Positions 10,614-21,660 of a stretch of 64,000 nt of DNA are shown here, piece after piece (the first letter of the stretch is position 1; each line of letters starts with the position of its first letter). The translations under genes and the position numbers were made by a program. Below the pieces are notes generated by a model that saw nothing but the letters and a program-made list of their open reading frames with translations, searched no databases and had not been told where the DNA came from. The stretch is from Undaria pinnatifida (Eukaryota; Sar; Phaeophyceae; Laminariales; Alariaceae): NCBI GenBank assembly GCA_012845835.1, contig JABAKD010000021.1:2741706-2805705 (forward strand), written 5' to 3'.

Positions 10614-11890
10614 GGCGCCTGGGAAGGGATCCGGCGCAAGAAGACGCGATTCGAGATGCCTTCCGGCAGGCCACCGCCGAAAAGAAGGCCGCCCTAGCAA
10701 ACGCCGCTACGAACGTATCCTCATCTTCATTGATCGCGGACGAAGATACTTCCAGCAACAACAACGCTGCTGGGTTGGCCTCATCTTTAGCTTTGCCCGC
10801 GGCGGCGTCAGCACGCGGCGGGAGTACTGACCACCACCAGAAACCAGTGGCAATGCGCGGCGAGATTACAGACTATCAGCAAAATTCGGCTGGATCACCC
10901 GGCGGGATTACAGACCACCAGCTAAACTCGGCGGGAATGCAACAGACCAACAGCAAGCCTCATCCACGCTTGGAAGCCCCTGGTCAAACGAGGCACTCGG
11001 ACACGCCTCCGCCCCCGCCACCTCCGCATTTACCCCCCCCGCCTCCGTACCCTACCACCGGGACTGCTGTAAAGCATGGGGGGAAGGAAGCAAGGGGAGG
11101 GGGGGAGAGGGCGGGGGGTAGGGAGGGGAGGGAGGGGAGGGGGGCGGAGGGAGCACAGGCACCGAGAGAGGTTTGTGGTTTGGCTGTGTTACCGCCGAAG
11201 CCAACATCTTGTGGCTCTGGGGGTGGGCCTCTACCCGCAGCTGTGCAGGGGGGGTGGTCGCACTCCGTTGTGCGGGATAGGATTGGAGGGGGAGATCCGC
11301 CGCGTTCTCGTCCGGTTGCGGGGGGTGGGGTTGGCGGTGCGGCGGTGCCAATGGTTTCGGTTTTATCCGAGCCGTCTAGGTGTGCAACGACGACAGCGCC
11401 TGTCGGGGAGGAGAGCGGTGCGGGCCCACCGCAGGCTCCGCGTTCAGCACCGCCAACACTAACACCGACGCTAGCAACAACACCAACACCAACATCGGCA
11501 CCAACACCCACGCCCACACCAACGCAGAAAGCAACCCCAACGCTAGAAACAACGCCAACACCAACATCGACTCCAACACCGACACCAGCACCGACACCAA
11601 CACCGACACCAGCACCAACACCAACACCAACACCAACACCGACACCGACACCAACAGCAACACTAGCGCCAACACCAACATCGACACCAACACCGACATC
11701 ACCACCGTCACCGACACCAACACCGACATCAGCACCGACACCGACAGCAACACTAGCGCCAACACCAACACCAACACCAACGTCGCCACAGTCTAGGACG
11801 TTTTCGTCAACACCAAACGTTTGTAGCGTGCGATATGGGGAACCGTTTACTTGCGGGGCGGTCGTCGCGAGCGAATACGAGCTGGAAAAG
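10614..11890 (+). CDS. Exon 4: long low-complexity linker exon
   Basis: The acceptor is TTGTTGCAAG and the donor AAG|GTAAGA. The 1,277 nt are open in the one phase that fits both neighbours. It starts with a short helix, [18 protein letters not shown]. Three imperfect repeats of about 15 residues follow (10830-10950; [26 protein letters not shown]), then a proline run (about 11007-11050), a Gly/Glu/Arg-rich stretch, and a Thr-Pro tract (11458-11790) made of ACACCAAC/ACACCGAC units. It ends with a non-repetitive tail containing [20 protein letters not shown]. It probably acts as a flexible linker. A 306-codon minus-strand reading frame over the same bases is a shadow caused by the repeats. Confidence 0.78.
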
Positions 11891-12021
11891 GTAAGACAAG
11901 GCAAGGCTTGTGTGTGTTGTAGGAGCGTAGTACGCAGGAGCTTTAGCTACATCCCAGGCGAAGCACCCACGCCCTTGATTCTAGCGGCTTGGCTGTTAGT
12001 TACATGGCAGTATTCACGACC

Positions 12022-12205
12022 TGTAGCTCAAATCGATGCGAGTCGACGAGGGAAAAAATAGCTGGAATCTTATCGCGACTCAAACGAAGACGCGTACCGT
12101 AGTGGGGAGGGGGGGGGAAGAGCCTGATTAATGGCCCCAGATCTGAGTTACCCCTAGAGAGGGAGAAGGAAAAGCAAAAGGTGCGGAGAAAAAATAGAAG
12201 GGGCG
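12022..12205 (+). repeat. R5 element copy
   Basis: It begins CGATGCGAGTCGACGAGGG and continues ACGCGTACCGTAGTGGGG, then GGGGGGAAGAGCCTG and AGATCTGAGTTACC. It lies in intron 4. Confidence 0.7.
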
Positions 12206-12435
12206 AGTAAACCAGAGCGCTAGACCATTCGATCACACGTGCGCGCTGGAAAATATAGTCAATGGTGACGATATAGTGCTCGTTGATCTTCGTCCATGGC
12301 GACGGGAGGGACCCGGAGATTAATTCTTAGAAGCGGCTGAGATGCAATTAACGCGAAAGGATTTTGATGGGTACATGGCGTTATTCCCTTGAACCTTCAG
12401 TAACAGTGGCTGGGTGACCTAGCAAATACTGCCAG

Positions 12436-12600
12436 ATGTACCACGACATTGGCGGCCCCTGCGTCAGCGGGAATGGTGGAGAGGGACCGGCGACTTTTCC
12501 AGACAACTTTCTCGTTCGGTTGCGGGGCGAGATACTTGACTCTTCGCTGGATCACTTAACGCGTGCGCAACGTTGCCCGAATTCTCATCGTAGTGATGCC
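12436..12600 (+). CDS. Exon 5: segment before the kinase; 3' end unresolved
   Basis: The acceptor ACTGCCAG joins in phase 0 after exon 4 and gives MYHDIGGPCVSGNGGEGPAT, then FPDNFLVRLRGEILDSSL. The amino acids look coding and GC content is high. The donor is not clear. Candidates are GG|GCGAGA at 12526/12527, CG|GTTGCG at 12518/12519 and C|GTAGTG at 12589/12590, but none joins exon 6 without a compromise. The reported end is the limit of plausible coding, not a chosen splice site. No domain was recognised. Confidence 0.5.
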
Positions 12601-12830
12601 AGGCTCACAAGAGCAACGCACACCGTAGCGCAAGTTCAACGTTAGCCTTCGGCTGCGGTACATGCGCCGCGAAATATAACGAACCAGTGACACGCGCTAC
12701 GCTAATGGTGGACCATGTTTTTGGCTGTAGCTCCCGGCTTGAGTGGAGCTCTAGCTTTTTCTTGGGCCCTGAAAGAGGGCACCCGAGTACCAAACCCATG
12801 GCCTAGTTTAACCAAAAAGAGCATCATCGT

Positions 12831-13072
12831 GGCGGGTGCTACGATAGAGATCCGACACATTTTTTCTGAGGTTTCTGACCTTAGGAGCTTAAGACCCCCT
12901 CCCAACAACTGATTTGGAGAAAAATATAGCTGCTGACCGAACGAAAAATCCCATAGCCTGCGTAATCAACGAGAACCACTAAAAAAAAAAAAAACGTCTC
13001 AAATTTTGGATCCCCATCATTCAGAAAACCAAAAAGCAAAAAAAAAGGCATACCTCTATCGTAGCACGCGTC
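12831..13072 (+). mobile_element. R1 MITE, full copy
   Basis: The left terminal repeat is slightly eroded (GGCGGGTGCTACGATAGAG). The right one is CTCTATCGTAGCACGCGTC. Flanks TCGT and TCGG may be a degraded 4-bp target duplication. It is followed by (TTAGTTGTGC)-type short repeats at 13150-13200. Confidence 0.85.
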
Positions 13073-14218
13073 TCGGATTGCAAAACAAGAAAGACATTTT
13101 CCGACGAAGTTTGGGTTCAGAAGCCCCGTCATTCGGAAAGTATGTATGCGCTTAGTTATGCTTAGTTGTGCTTAGTTGTGCTTAGTTGTGTGTTTAGTTG
13201 AGTTGGGGCTTAGATGGGCTTAACTGTGCTATAATAAGTGCTGCCCTCTCTCTACAGTATCCCTCTTGTCGAGTGCCGAGGCGACTTCCCTCTAAAAAAG
13301 CAGCGAAAGGCATCACACAAACGAACGATAAGGGTGGCCTTAAGAATACCTCGTCCAGACGTGTCTATGGACGTATCGCTTGGTGTTTTCACTTTTTCCG
13401 CCGTAGTCTAGAAAAAAAAATCAGCTCCTTGGAAATTCGTCCGAGGGACTGTGCTAGCTTGAGTGTTAGACGAACGCTAAGGCAGGGGGGGGGGGCGAAA
13501 GATCTAGTACTTGCAGCCTGCCCGATGAGCAGTATGTTCGTGTAACCTACGGAGATACGATTCATGATTCGCGTATGTACGAGCATTATAGGATACTTTG
13601 GTATTGGGAAAAATGAGCGGTTTCTATTGGATGATGGTGTGTTGTCAGAATGTCAGCTACCCCGCCGGAAACATGCCTTCTACGGTATGTTGAGTTCTGG
13701 GTTGATTCCGATGGGGTACGCCCATTATTTCAGTTTTCTTCCAGTCTTGTTCCAGTCTGGTTTATGCTCGCCTTCTGGCCGATCTTGACTCACCCGTCTT
13801 GGTTGTGCTAACCTACCCGGATGTACGCGACCATAATGTAATACATGATGATCAAAACCTGGGACTTCTTTTTTATCTGCTGCCACCGCGCAACCAAGCC
13901 CCCCGCATGAGGTGGGCCACGCGAGCAAGCCGACCCTGAGCATGGGTTATCCCATTAGGGGGTGCCTCCATTTTTAGTGCCGGTTTTCGAGCCACTCGCC
14001 GTCGGCAGTGACTTTGTACATCACTGAAAACAGTATTTAAGGCACTTTTTTTTTGCGAAGAGCGTAGTTTCTGACCATCCCTTTTGCGGTTTCGTAATCG
14101 CCACAAAAACAAAAAATCCCATTACACGAAATTCCCCAAAATAAACTCAAACAGGAACACAGGAGGGTCTGTTGCGTGTTTGACCGCGAACTTTCTGCAA
14201 AAAGCGAATATCTCAAAA

Positions 14219-14484
14219 GACGCATGACACGATATAGAGAGGTAGCACTTTTCGTCTGAAATTGTTTCTGAATGACGGGCGGTCCTTGACCCAAAATCGT
14301 GGGAATTTCGTTTTTGTTTTGATACCTGGTACTCGATTTTCGTTGTGTACAGGCCATGGGATTTTTGTTCCTGGTAGAAGTTTTAGTTTTTCTCCTAAAT
14401 CGGTTTTCGGGAGAGGTGTGTCTTAAGCTCCCAAATTGAGGAACCTCAGAAACTAAGTGGTGGCCCTCTATCGAGGCACGCGTC
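14219..14484 (-). mobile_element. R1 MITE, full copy, AAAA on both sides
   Basis: GACGCATGACACGATATAGA to CTCTATCGAGGCACGCGTC, in reversed orientation. The four bases before and after it are both AAAA, compatible with a 4-bp target duplication. Confidence 0.85.
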
Positions 14485-14604
14485 AAAAGTGACCGCCTTA
14501 GCCGTGGTCTTGGTCCACGGTATGATAATTTTAGCTATGGGAAGACAATCTTGGCCCCTGAGCAAGATCGTCTCACAAGGAAATCTTGGCTGAGGCAACA
14601 TCGT

Positions 14605-14690
14605 CTTAGATTTTTTTACGGGAGAACCGGTCATCAAGCTTGTGTCGGGAGGAAAAAATACAACGCCTTTTTGAGCCCGACCCTACCATG
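14605..14690 (+). pseudogene. Decayed copy of kinase exon 6
   Basis: The bases TTTTTTTACGGGAGAACC, then TCATCAAGCTTGTGTCGG, align with ATTTTTACCGGAGAAGG, TCCTCAAGCGTGTGTCGG of exon 6, followed by a shared GCCTTTTTGAGC block. Length changes destroy the frame, and no glycine loop or splice site is left. Confidence 0.7.
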
Positions 14691-14734
14691 GCAATAACGC
14701 GGTGCGACGAATGCTACTACTGTGGAGGAGCCCA

Positions 14735-14992
14735 GACGCGTGCTACGCTAGAGGTGCAACACTTCATTTATGACGCTCCTCGATTTGGGTCCTTAAGACC
14801 CCCCTCGAAAACTGACTTTGGATAAAAATGAACAGCTACAGGATGAAAAATCCCATGGGGCCTAGATACACACCGAGAATCACGCAAAAACTAAGGGGGC
14901 GTATTTTCCGACGATTTTGGTTAAGGTGAGCCCCATCATTCAGAAAACATATCAGACGAAAAGTGCTACTACCCTCCATCGTAGCATGTGCC
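14735..14992 (+). mobile_element. R1 MITE, full copy
   Basis: GACGCGTGCTACGCTAGAGG to CCTCCATCGTAGCATGTGC. It lies just after the decayed exon 6 copy. Confidence 0.85.
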
Positions 14993-15134
14993 AGCAACAA
15001 CACTTTATGTTTCTGAGGCTGCTACTCCATTGAGAAGCTCCTTAAAAAAATATATCCTTCGAAGTGTATTGATTTTTGAGTTTTTTCACGGTGGGGGTGT
15101 TGCAGGTTTGAGGGCAAAACGTTCCCGGACGATT

Positions 15135-15369
15135 GACGCGTGCTACGATAGAGGAGGTGCACCACTTTTTTTCGGAGGTTCCTCAATTTGGAAACTTAAG
15201 ACCTATCCCAAAAAACTGATTTGGCGAAAAATAAAACTGCACCATGATACCGGATGAAAAATCTTATGGTCTAAAAGTGGTCTGTTTCCGACGAATTTGG
15301 GTCAAGGAGCTCCGTCATTTCAGAAAAAAAAAACAGCCAAAAAATGCTACCTCTATCGTAGCATGCGTC
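15135..15369 (+). mobile_element. R1 MITE, full copy, best consensus
   Basis: GACGCGTGCTACGATAGAGG to CTCTATCGTAGCATGCGTC, 235 bp. The interior shows the standard order: CTCAATTTGG, CTGATTTGG, CCGGATGAAAAATC, CCGACGAATTTGGG, CCGTCATTTCAG. Confidence 0.9.
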
Positions 15370-15377
15370 CACCCACG

Positions 15378-15620
15378 TTCTTTTCTTAATACTACCCCTC
15401 ATTTTTGGAACTTAAAGCCTTTCCAAACACTGGAAACCCTTTCTGGGAAAATAAATAAACCTGCTTTATCGCGGATGAAAAAATCCCATGGCCTGGGTCA
15501 CAAGATGCGATAATCATGCAGGAAAAAAAACCCGGCTGATTTTGGGATTAAGAAGAGCCCCGTCATTTCAGAAAACAACATAGCCAAAAAATGGTATACC
15601 TCTCTATCGTAGAACGCGTC
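15378..15620 (+). mobile_element. R1 MITE, left end missing
   Basis: It begins inside the element (TTCTTAATACTACCCCTC) directly after the previous copy and ends CTCTCTATCGTAGAACGCG. Confidence 0.82.
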
Positions 15621-15621
15621 G

Positions 15622-15888
15622 ATTGAGCTCGTCACGTGAGGAACCACCGATTAGTCATTAGTCAACTATTTTCACGAGTGTATATATATATATACATTTT
15701 AAGACTAACGCATAGAAGCTTGGTCACGGGTTCTGCCAACGAATGCCTTCCAAGTCATTTTTTCGGGTGGGATATTGAGAGAGCTCTTTATCATGTTAGG
15801 AACTCAGAAAATTCTGAGAAACTGCTGCACCCCTACCGCGCTCAGAAATTTCTTAGAATCTGCTGCACCCCAAACGCGGGATGACTCT
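15622..15888 (+). mobile_element. R2 element, short form, left end missing
   Basis: GAGGAACCACCGATTAGTC, CATAGAAGCTTGGTCACGG, CAACGAATGCCTTCCAAG and a right end ACGCGGGATGACTC. A short (TA)n tract lies inside. Confidence 0.75.
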
Positions 15889-16116
15889 TTTTACGCGAAT
15901 AATAAAAAAAAGAATTCTCTACCTGATTAACAATATCACGACCTAGTTATACAACGAAAAAATTACTCCCCTCCCACGAAAGAAAAAAAGACGTCAAAAT
16001 TCCGACGATGTTTGGGTCAAGGAGCCCCTCTCCCCGCATTCAAAACGCGTTTTCCAGCCGAAAAAAGTGCTCTCTTAACACCTTTATCGCGGCATGTGAC
16101 GTGCAGGAAACGGTGA

Positions 16117-16610
16117 TGTTGGTGCTAAGCCATCCCGCGGTAGGTAGGGGATGCGGCAGATTCTGAGAAATTTCTTACCTCCCAAGTTGAGCAAAGGACC
16201 TTACTCAATACCAACGTCACCCGAAACATAATGACTTTGAGACGCATGCTACGATATAGGTAGCATTTTTTTGCTGTTTTTTTTTTTCTGAATGACGGGG
16301 CTCTCCTTAACCAAAATTCGTCGGAAATAGGCCAATTTCTTTTGCATGAAGATTATCGTTGAGTACCTAGGCCACATCTCGGATTTTTTATCCGGTGGCA
16401 AGTTCTGTTTTTCTCCAAATCAGTTTTTTGGTATAGAGAGGTCTTAAGCTCCCGAATTCTGGAAGCTCAAGAAAAAAACGGGTTACACCTCTATCGTGTA
16501 GCACGCGTCTTGGAAGGCATTCGTTCGCGCAATCCGGCCAGCGCTGACCGATAGTTACAAACTTGAGGAGCACAACCGGCCAGGTATACCTTTTTCTGGC
16601 TCAAGAAATT
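16117..16610 (-). mobile_element. R2 element interrupted by an R1 MITE
   Basis: Reversed R2 sequence (GCCATCCCGCGGTAGG to ATGACTTTGA) stops at 16240 and resumes at 16510 (TTGGAAGGCATTCGTTCG). Together these give the uninterrupted R2 order seen elsewhere. This marks R1 as the younger insertion. Confidence 0.82.
16241..16509 (-). mobile_element. R1 MITE nested in R2
   Basis: GACGCATGCTACGATATAGG to ATCGTGTAGCACGCGTC. Flanks are TTGA and TTGG, within R2 sequence ACTTCGAAGG, consistent with a 4-bp duplication that has since drifted. Confidence 0.87.
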
Positions 16611-16615
16611 GCAAC

Positions 16616-16901
16616 GACGCGTGCTACGATAGAGGTGTGCGCACCACGATTTTTTTTCTGAGGTTCCTCGATTTTGGGAGCTTGAGACCTCTCCCAAGAA
16701 AAATCTCATTTGGAGAAAAATAGAAACTGCTACGTATTAGATATCGGAGATGGAAAATCCCATGGGGGGCCTATGGGGGCACAACGAGAGTCACGAAAAA
16801 AAGAAATGACCTGTTTTTCGACGATTTTGGGTTAAAAAGCCCCGTCATTTCAGAAAAACAAAATCGCCAAAAAATGGCATACCTCTAACGTAGTACGCGT
16901 C
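16616..16901 (+). mobile_element. R1 MITE, full copy, CAAC on both sides
   Basis: GACGCGTGCTACGATAGAGG to CTCTAACGTAGTACGCGTC. CAAC precedes and follows the element. It ends about 130 bp before exon 6. Confidence 0.85.
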
Positions 16902-17032
16902 CAACCCCTACCATAGCATGGCTTCAACGTGTTCCCTTTGGTTGCGGTACGTAGCAAGACCCTTTCGCTGGCTGTGTACCGGTGCTCAAAGTGTGAATGA
17001 ATGTGAACAGTGCCGTAATGTTGTGTTGCCAG

Positions 17033-17164
17033 GCACTGCCGTGCTCCAGCGGGTCTAGCGAGATCTGGTATGCGAACAAGATTTTTACCGGAGAAGGAGT
17101 GGTCCTCAAGCGTGTGTCGGAGGACAAGATGGGAGCTTTTGAGCGAGAAAGGGCCGTCCTAAAG
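17033..17164 (+). CDS. Exon 6: kinase N-lobe (glycine loop, beta-3 lysine, helix C)
   Basis: The acceptor is GTTGCCAG and the donor AAG|GTAAGA. The exon reads SSGSSEIWYANKIF, then GEGVVLKRVSEDKMGAFERE. The glycine loop is degenerate, with serines where the second and third glycines would be. VVLKRV supplies the ATP-anchoring Lys and FERE the helix-C Glu. Acceptors at 17010 and 17049 are alternatives, because the phase of exon 5 is unknown. A decayed copy of this exon lies near 14605-14690. Confidence 0.82.
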
Positions 17165-17354
17165 GTAAGATAGATCTTAGCCGGGCGGGGAGGACTATAG
17201 CGGCCATTGTGACCACGCCAGGAGCTCAACATCATACCTGTCTAGTCAATTCCTAGAGACACCGGTGCGATAATTCAACTGGTATTGGGTAGATACACGA
17301 GCTGCAAAAAATGTCCGACGGAAAACGAAACAATAACCAGAAGTAAGACAATTG

Positions 17355-17412
17355 ATCTTCTTCTTCTTCTTCTTCTTCTTCTTCTTCTTCTTCTTCTTCT
17401 TCTTCTTCTTCT
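17355..17412 (+). repeat. (CTT)n microsatellite
   Basis: About 19 uninterrupted CTT units in intron 6. Confidence 0.95.
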
Positions 17413-17439
17413 TTCTCGGAACATTCATTTCAGGGCTGT

Positions 17440-17652
17440 TCACGGGTCACAACCCGGCCCGCGGGTCCGGCAAGGATGTTTTGAAAAACTCATGGGTCGA
17501 GTCGGGTCGGGTCAGGAGCTGTTCGAAACTTCACGCGTCGGATCGGGTATGGCCAGGAGACTTTCAAATAGTCACGGGTCGGGTCGGGTCGGGTCGGGTC
17601 GGGTGGGGTCGGGGCACCTTGACCCGATCCGACCCGCGAGAAACCCTGGTTA
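17440..17652 (+). repeat. (CGGGT) element R7, copy
   Basis: It opens GGCTGTTCACGGGTCACAAC, carries CGGGT units between blocks such as TTTTGAAAAACTCATGGGTC, and closes GACCCGATCCGACCCGCGAG, AAACCCTG. The same frame of blocks is found at 25730-25800, 26050-26180, 26336-26755, 33085-33280 and 47785-48010. Confidence 0.8.
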
Positions 17653-17659
17653 ATTTAGC

Positions 17660-17947
17660 GCACGTGTGCTACGACAGGGGACAGCACATTTTTTTTAGCT
17701 ATAATGTTGCCTGAATCATGAAAAATTCCTTAACCCTTAATAGTCGGAGTAATTTTGTTAATTCTTGTTTAACAAAATGACGTTTGTTTTGTGTACCTAG
17801 GCTGCCGTGGGTTTGTTCGTCGGGGGTCCACTTTCAGTTTTGTTTTAATCAAAATCGGTCTCGTGAGTGAAGTACAGAGCTCGCCAAAGCGAGGAGAACA
17901 GAAAATAAACTGGTCCACCTCCACCGTACTTTTAGTGGTATGCGTTC
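17660..17947 (-). mobile_element. R1 MITE, degenerate copy
   Basis: GCACGTGTGCTACGACAGGG at one end and CACCTCCACCGTACTTTTAG at the other. Inner blocks TTCCTTAACCC and TGTGTACCTAGGC are still recognisable. Confidence 0.6.
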
Positions 17948-18026
17948 AGTGATCGAGGCCGAAGCTCATGCTATACAGTGTAGAATGGCGAAACAGTAGA
18001 GCCGTGAGTCGGTATGATTTCACGAC

Positions 18027-18325
18027 AAAAAACTAGTCGGTAGGTGCCGCTAGCCAACTAACTGACTTTAGTAATCAATTCGGCGGATGAAGCCAGCTGA
18101 TGGCCGGCCGACTTCACGACTTAAGTTAGGCGAGCGAATCGGCCGAAGGGTCGCCGCCCAACGAACATAAGTAAGCATCCGGCATTGAACAATCCTTCCT
18201 ACAGGTATGGAAACCCAATATGTCGTATAGTCGGCACCTCCAGGAAACGTCTCACTATTATTAATAGTCAGACTAAGAACTAGTCGGTGACGTAAGTCGC
18301 ACCGATTCGCAGATCTACGAAACAG
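18027..18325 (+). repeat. Dispersed repeat R14, copy 1
   Basis: GTCGGTAGGTGCCGCTAGCC, GAAGCCAGCTGATGGCCG, TTGAACAATCCTTCC and CTAAGAACTAGTCGGTGAC occur in the same order as at 32183-32506. An inverted TAGTCGG / CCGACTA motif recurs inside. Confidence 0.78.
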
Positions 18326-19016
18326 TCACAACAATGGTAACACCTTTATGTAGCTTAGAGAAATACGCCTGTAGTATGGGTATCTCGGGACTTCTTTCGA
18401 CCACGCTTGACTATATCGTGTCACCCTGCTGACCCTGGTACTAGCTAGCACTAAGGGGAGTCGCCGACCTACATCCTTCATGATGATGACATTTACACCC
18501 CTCGTGACACGCACGATCGGAGTATCACACACAGCTTGCCAAGATGAGTTTCGACGAGATCCTCGTTTTTTTTCAAAGCTGTAGTGTGCTTTGGATTCTA
18601 GTACTGTAATTAATGCCCAAGATCATCCGATAGCGTGACCTATGCGTACTGCGGACACATCCTAACCTCAAACCTAAATGTCTATAAGCGTATCGATCGC
18701 CGGTCGTGCTGCGAGCGAACAAAAAAACACGCTGTACAGCATTGCATATGTGGGGTTTGCTTCGACTACGAAAAAAACGATTAATGTCTTGTATTAGTAT
18801 GAATGAACTAAGTTTGGCACGTTGTATCCTTTGTCCCATTATTTTTTTTCTTCGTCATGAACACGCGTGGAACACCTCTCTTCACTTTATCAAAACCTTT
18901 CAAAGACCACCCGCCAGCGCGCCAGCGTGCCCCCCGGCTATATTCCTTTCCCCGAAGCTACGTGTATACACCGATTTGCCGCCGTTGCGTACACGCGAAT
19001 AACACAGTTCTTGCAG

Positions 19017-19121
19017 AAGCAGGGAGCAAAGGGAGAAGACCGGCACAGCATCCGCTTTCTCGGCGTCGTCCCGGCGCTGCGCTGCCTCGTTCTCGGCCGA
19101 GGCAACAGAAACTTGCGGCAG
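19017..19121 (+). CDS. Exon 7: kinase beta-4/beta-5 and hinge; GC donor
   Basis: The acceptor is GTTCTTGCAG. The exon reads KQGAKGEDRHSIRFLGVV, then PALRCLVLGRGNRNLRQ. This is the usual 'HxxIVRxLGVV...LVLE' strand pair and hinge, with Gly where the hinge Glu usually sits. The only phase-compatible 5' splice site is CAG|GCGAGT, a GC donor with otherwise good consensus. Without that splice, reading runs on to a TAA a short way downstream. Confidence 0.82.
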
Positions 19122-19189
19122 GCGAGTCCCTCACGTTCTGGACGTTTTGGGGGCAAGGAGCGGTTCTGTTAATTGTGGCACGTGTTAAT

Positions 19190-19990
19190 CAAGGCTAGGG
19201 GGGATGTTACGACGGTGTTATGATGATGTTATGATGGTGTTATGATGATGTTATGATGATGCTATTAGTAGGGGGGATGTTATGATGATGGTATGATTAT
19301 GTTATGATTATGTTACGATAGTGTTATGATGATGTTATGATAGTGTTATGATGATGCTATGATAGCCTTGGTACGGTATGGTATTAGTAGGGGGGATGTT
19401 ACGACGGTGTTATGATGATGTTACGATGGTGTTATGATGGTGTTATGGTGATGTTATGATGATGTTATGATGATGTTATGGTGATGCTATGTGATGGTAT
19501 GATGCTGTTACGATGGTGTTATGATGATGTTATGATGCTATTATGATGATGTTACGATGATGTTATGATGATGTTACGATGATGCTGTAATGGTGTTGTG
19601 ATGAAGTTAGGGTTATTTTTTTATGATGTTGTGATGGTGTTGTGATGATGTTGTGATGATATGATGATGTTATGATGCTGTTATGATGATGTTGTGCTGA
19701 TGTTATGATGATGTTACGATGATGTTATGATGATGTTATGATACACTGCTCCCTTCACTACAAGTACCGGGTTTCCATCGCTCGCACGAGTCACTCTTCC
19801 GAATAATACCTCACCGACAAATTGACCTACTGCTGTAGGCGTTCTTTCCATGGCTCAGCGTAGCAGATCACTCGCCATTCTATTGCGGAAGCATATCTCT
19901 CATCACTTATAACAGCACGAAAGCTCAAGGTCGACAAAAAGAACCGGGGCGTAACTCGCGCGACTGGCCCCGAGTGAACCCCCCCCCAAA
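19190..19990 (+). repeat. R4 element expanded by a GATGTTATGAT minisatellite
   Basis: An R4 end (CAAGGCTAGGGGGGATG, repeated near 19370 as CCTTGGTACGG...TAGGGGGGATG) is followed by about 500 bases of GTTATGATGAT-type 11-mers. R4 sequence (CACGAGTCACTCTTCC, CAGCGTAGCAGATC) then runs to a C run at 19981. The same combination occurs at 49933-50482. Confidence 0.8.
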
Positions 19991-20012
19991 CTAAAACACC
20001 GAGTGATAAGAT

Positions 20013-20415
20013 CAAGGCTACGGTAGGGGGGTACCCCCCATTTTTCACCACACCGGGTGTTCACCAGTAGTATCTAGTCGCGCAAGTGACTCTGTGCCTC
20101 GCCGACCAAAAAACGTTCATCGATTTTTTTGGTGCAGCGTAGAGATAACCATCCCTTTTCGTACTAATATCAAGAACGTTAAACAGCGCGAAATAACCCT
20201 GTGGCCGCAAAGGAACAGGGGGGAGGAGGTCACTCGTGCGAGTGACACCGAGCCACACAAACAAAAAATGCAGGACACACGACGCGTATGAAAATACGTG
20301 GAAGTGTGGTGAGCTAAAGCTTTATTTTTCGACCCCATCCGCCGGAGGATACAAAAAAAAAAAAAAAAAAAAAAAAGTGCCCGAAAGGGGACCCTCATCG
20401 TACCGTGGTGTTGGT
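20013..20415 (+). mobile_element. R4 element copy
   Basis: AAGGCTACGGTAGGGGGGTA at the left. Internal GTGCAGCGTAGAGATAACC and the palindrome GTCACTCGTGCGAGTGAC follow. It closes near CATCGTACCGTGGTGTTGG. An A run of about 22 bases lies at 20354-20376. Confidence 0.68.
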
Positions 20416-20499
20416 CATGAGCGACCCTGTCCTACCGAAGCCTTGCTCTCAAGACTGGGAAAACGGCTAGTAAAAAAGGTGAATCATACCCACGTAAGG

Positions 20500-21185
20500 G
20501 TTGGTGTCACAAGGCTTAGTTTGGGTAAAAACTATTGCATGACCTTTTTGCAAGTGGTCAAACGGACTAATACCCCACTAATACCTTAACAAATGGCGTC
20601 GTCGGCAGGACCATGTTTTTTTTTTTCCGGGTCGTGGGTTTCCCACCACCCACCATAATAAAAACTTTTTCAGGCTTTCCCCATGTCGAACTTGAAAAAA
20701 TACTCTCCCCGGTATCCCCAGGAAATGAAACCGCTTGGATATTGACACGCGTTCGCCCGTATATCCGGCTGACCTGGCATCCCGCCGTTTCAGGGGGGGG
20801 GTGTTCATAAGGCTTAGTTTGGGTAAGCTATTGCTTAACTTTTTGCAAGTGGTCAAACGCACTAATACCCTCTAAATCCTTAATGCCATTTGGTTAACCT
20901 TTTGCAAGTGGTCAAACGGACTATTACTACTATAAAATCCTCAATGCTATTGGTTATCCTTTTGCAAGTGGTCAAACAGACTGATACCCCTCTAAATCCT
21001 TAATGTCATTGTTGAACCTTTTGCAAGTGGTCAAACGGACTATACCCCTCTAAATCCTTAATGACATTTGGTTAACCTTTTGCAAGTGATCAAACGGACT
21101 GATACCCCTCTAAATTCTTAATGCCATTGGTTAACCTTTTGCAAGTGGTAAAACGGACTAACACCCTCTAAATCAGGGTTAGTGT
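20500..21185 (+). repeat. 59-bp satellite, about seven units
   Basis: TTTTGCAAGTGGTCAAACGG recurs at 20545, 20840, 20899, 20959, 21018, 21077 and 21136 (spacing 59-60 in the main block). The linker is ACCCCTCTAAATCCTTAATG. The first unit is separated by an inserted segment (about 20590-20810) after which the lead CATAAGGCTTAGTTTGGGTA is repeated. Confidence 0.9.
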
Positions 21186-21194
21186 TGTATTAGA

Positions 21195-21660
21195 GCCATC
21201 CCATAGCAGGGTTGCAGCATCAGTCTCTGACTGCGGCACATGAGGAGCTCAATATCTCACCCGAAAAATGACTTCGAAGACATTCGTCCGCACAACCCGA
21301 CCAAGCTTCTATGCCTTAGTCCTAATACAATACAGCATGTACTCGTGAAAATACTTGATCAATGACTAACCGGTAGTTCCTCGTGTGAGGGGCTCAATGG
21401 CCAGGAACATTTTGGCGCAAAAAGTGCAACCAAATACAACACGTACTCGTGAAAATACTTGATCAATGACTAACCGGTACTTCCTCATGTATGTGAGGGG
21501 CTCAATGGCCAGGAACATTTTGGCGCAAAAAGTGCAACCAAATACAACATGTACTCGTGAAAATACTTGATCAACGACTAACCGGTAGTTCCTGATGTGA
21601 GGAGCTCAATGGCCAGGAACGTTTTGGCGCAGAAAGTGCAACCCCTACCGTGGGACGACT
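21195..21660 (-). mobile_element. R2 element with a triplicated inner segment
   Basis: The reversed R2 order begins GAGCCATCCCATAGCAGG. The piece ACTCGTGAAAATACTTGATC through GGCGCAAAAAGTGCAACC is then present three times (from 21341, 21445 and 21553; units 104 and 108 bp) before the end CCCTACCGTGGGACGACTC. Confidence 0.85.

Noticed and set aside
10984-11904. 306-codon minus-strand reading frame rich in Val and Gly
   Set aside because: It is the reverse of the Thr-Pro tract of exon 4. The repeats keep several frames open, and only the plus frame joins its neighbours in phase.
13258-13307. Possible small exon after CTCTCTCTACAG (YPSCRVPRRLPSKK)
   Set aside because: The acceptor is good but the donor is poor and the peptide shows no kinase feature. 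It could still be a missing exon between exons 5 and 6.
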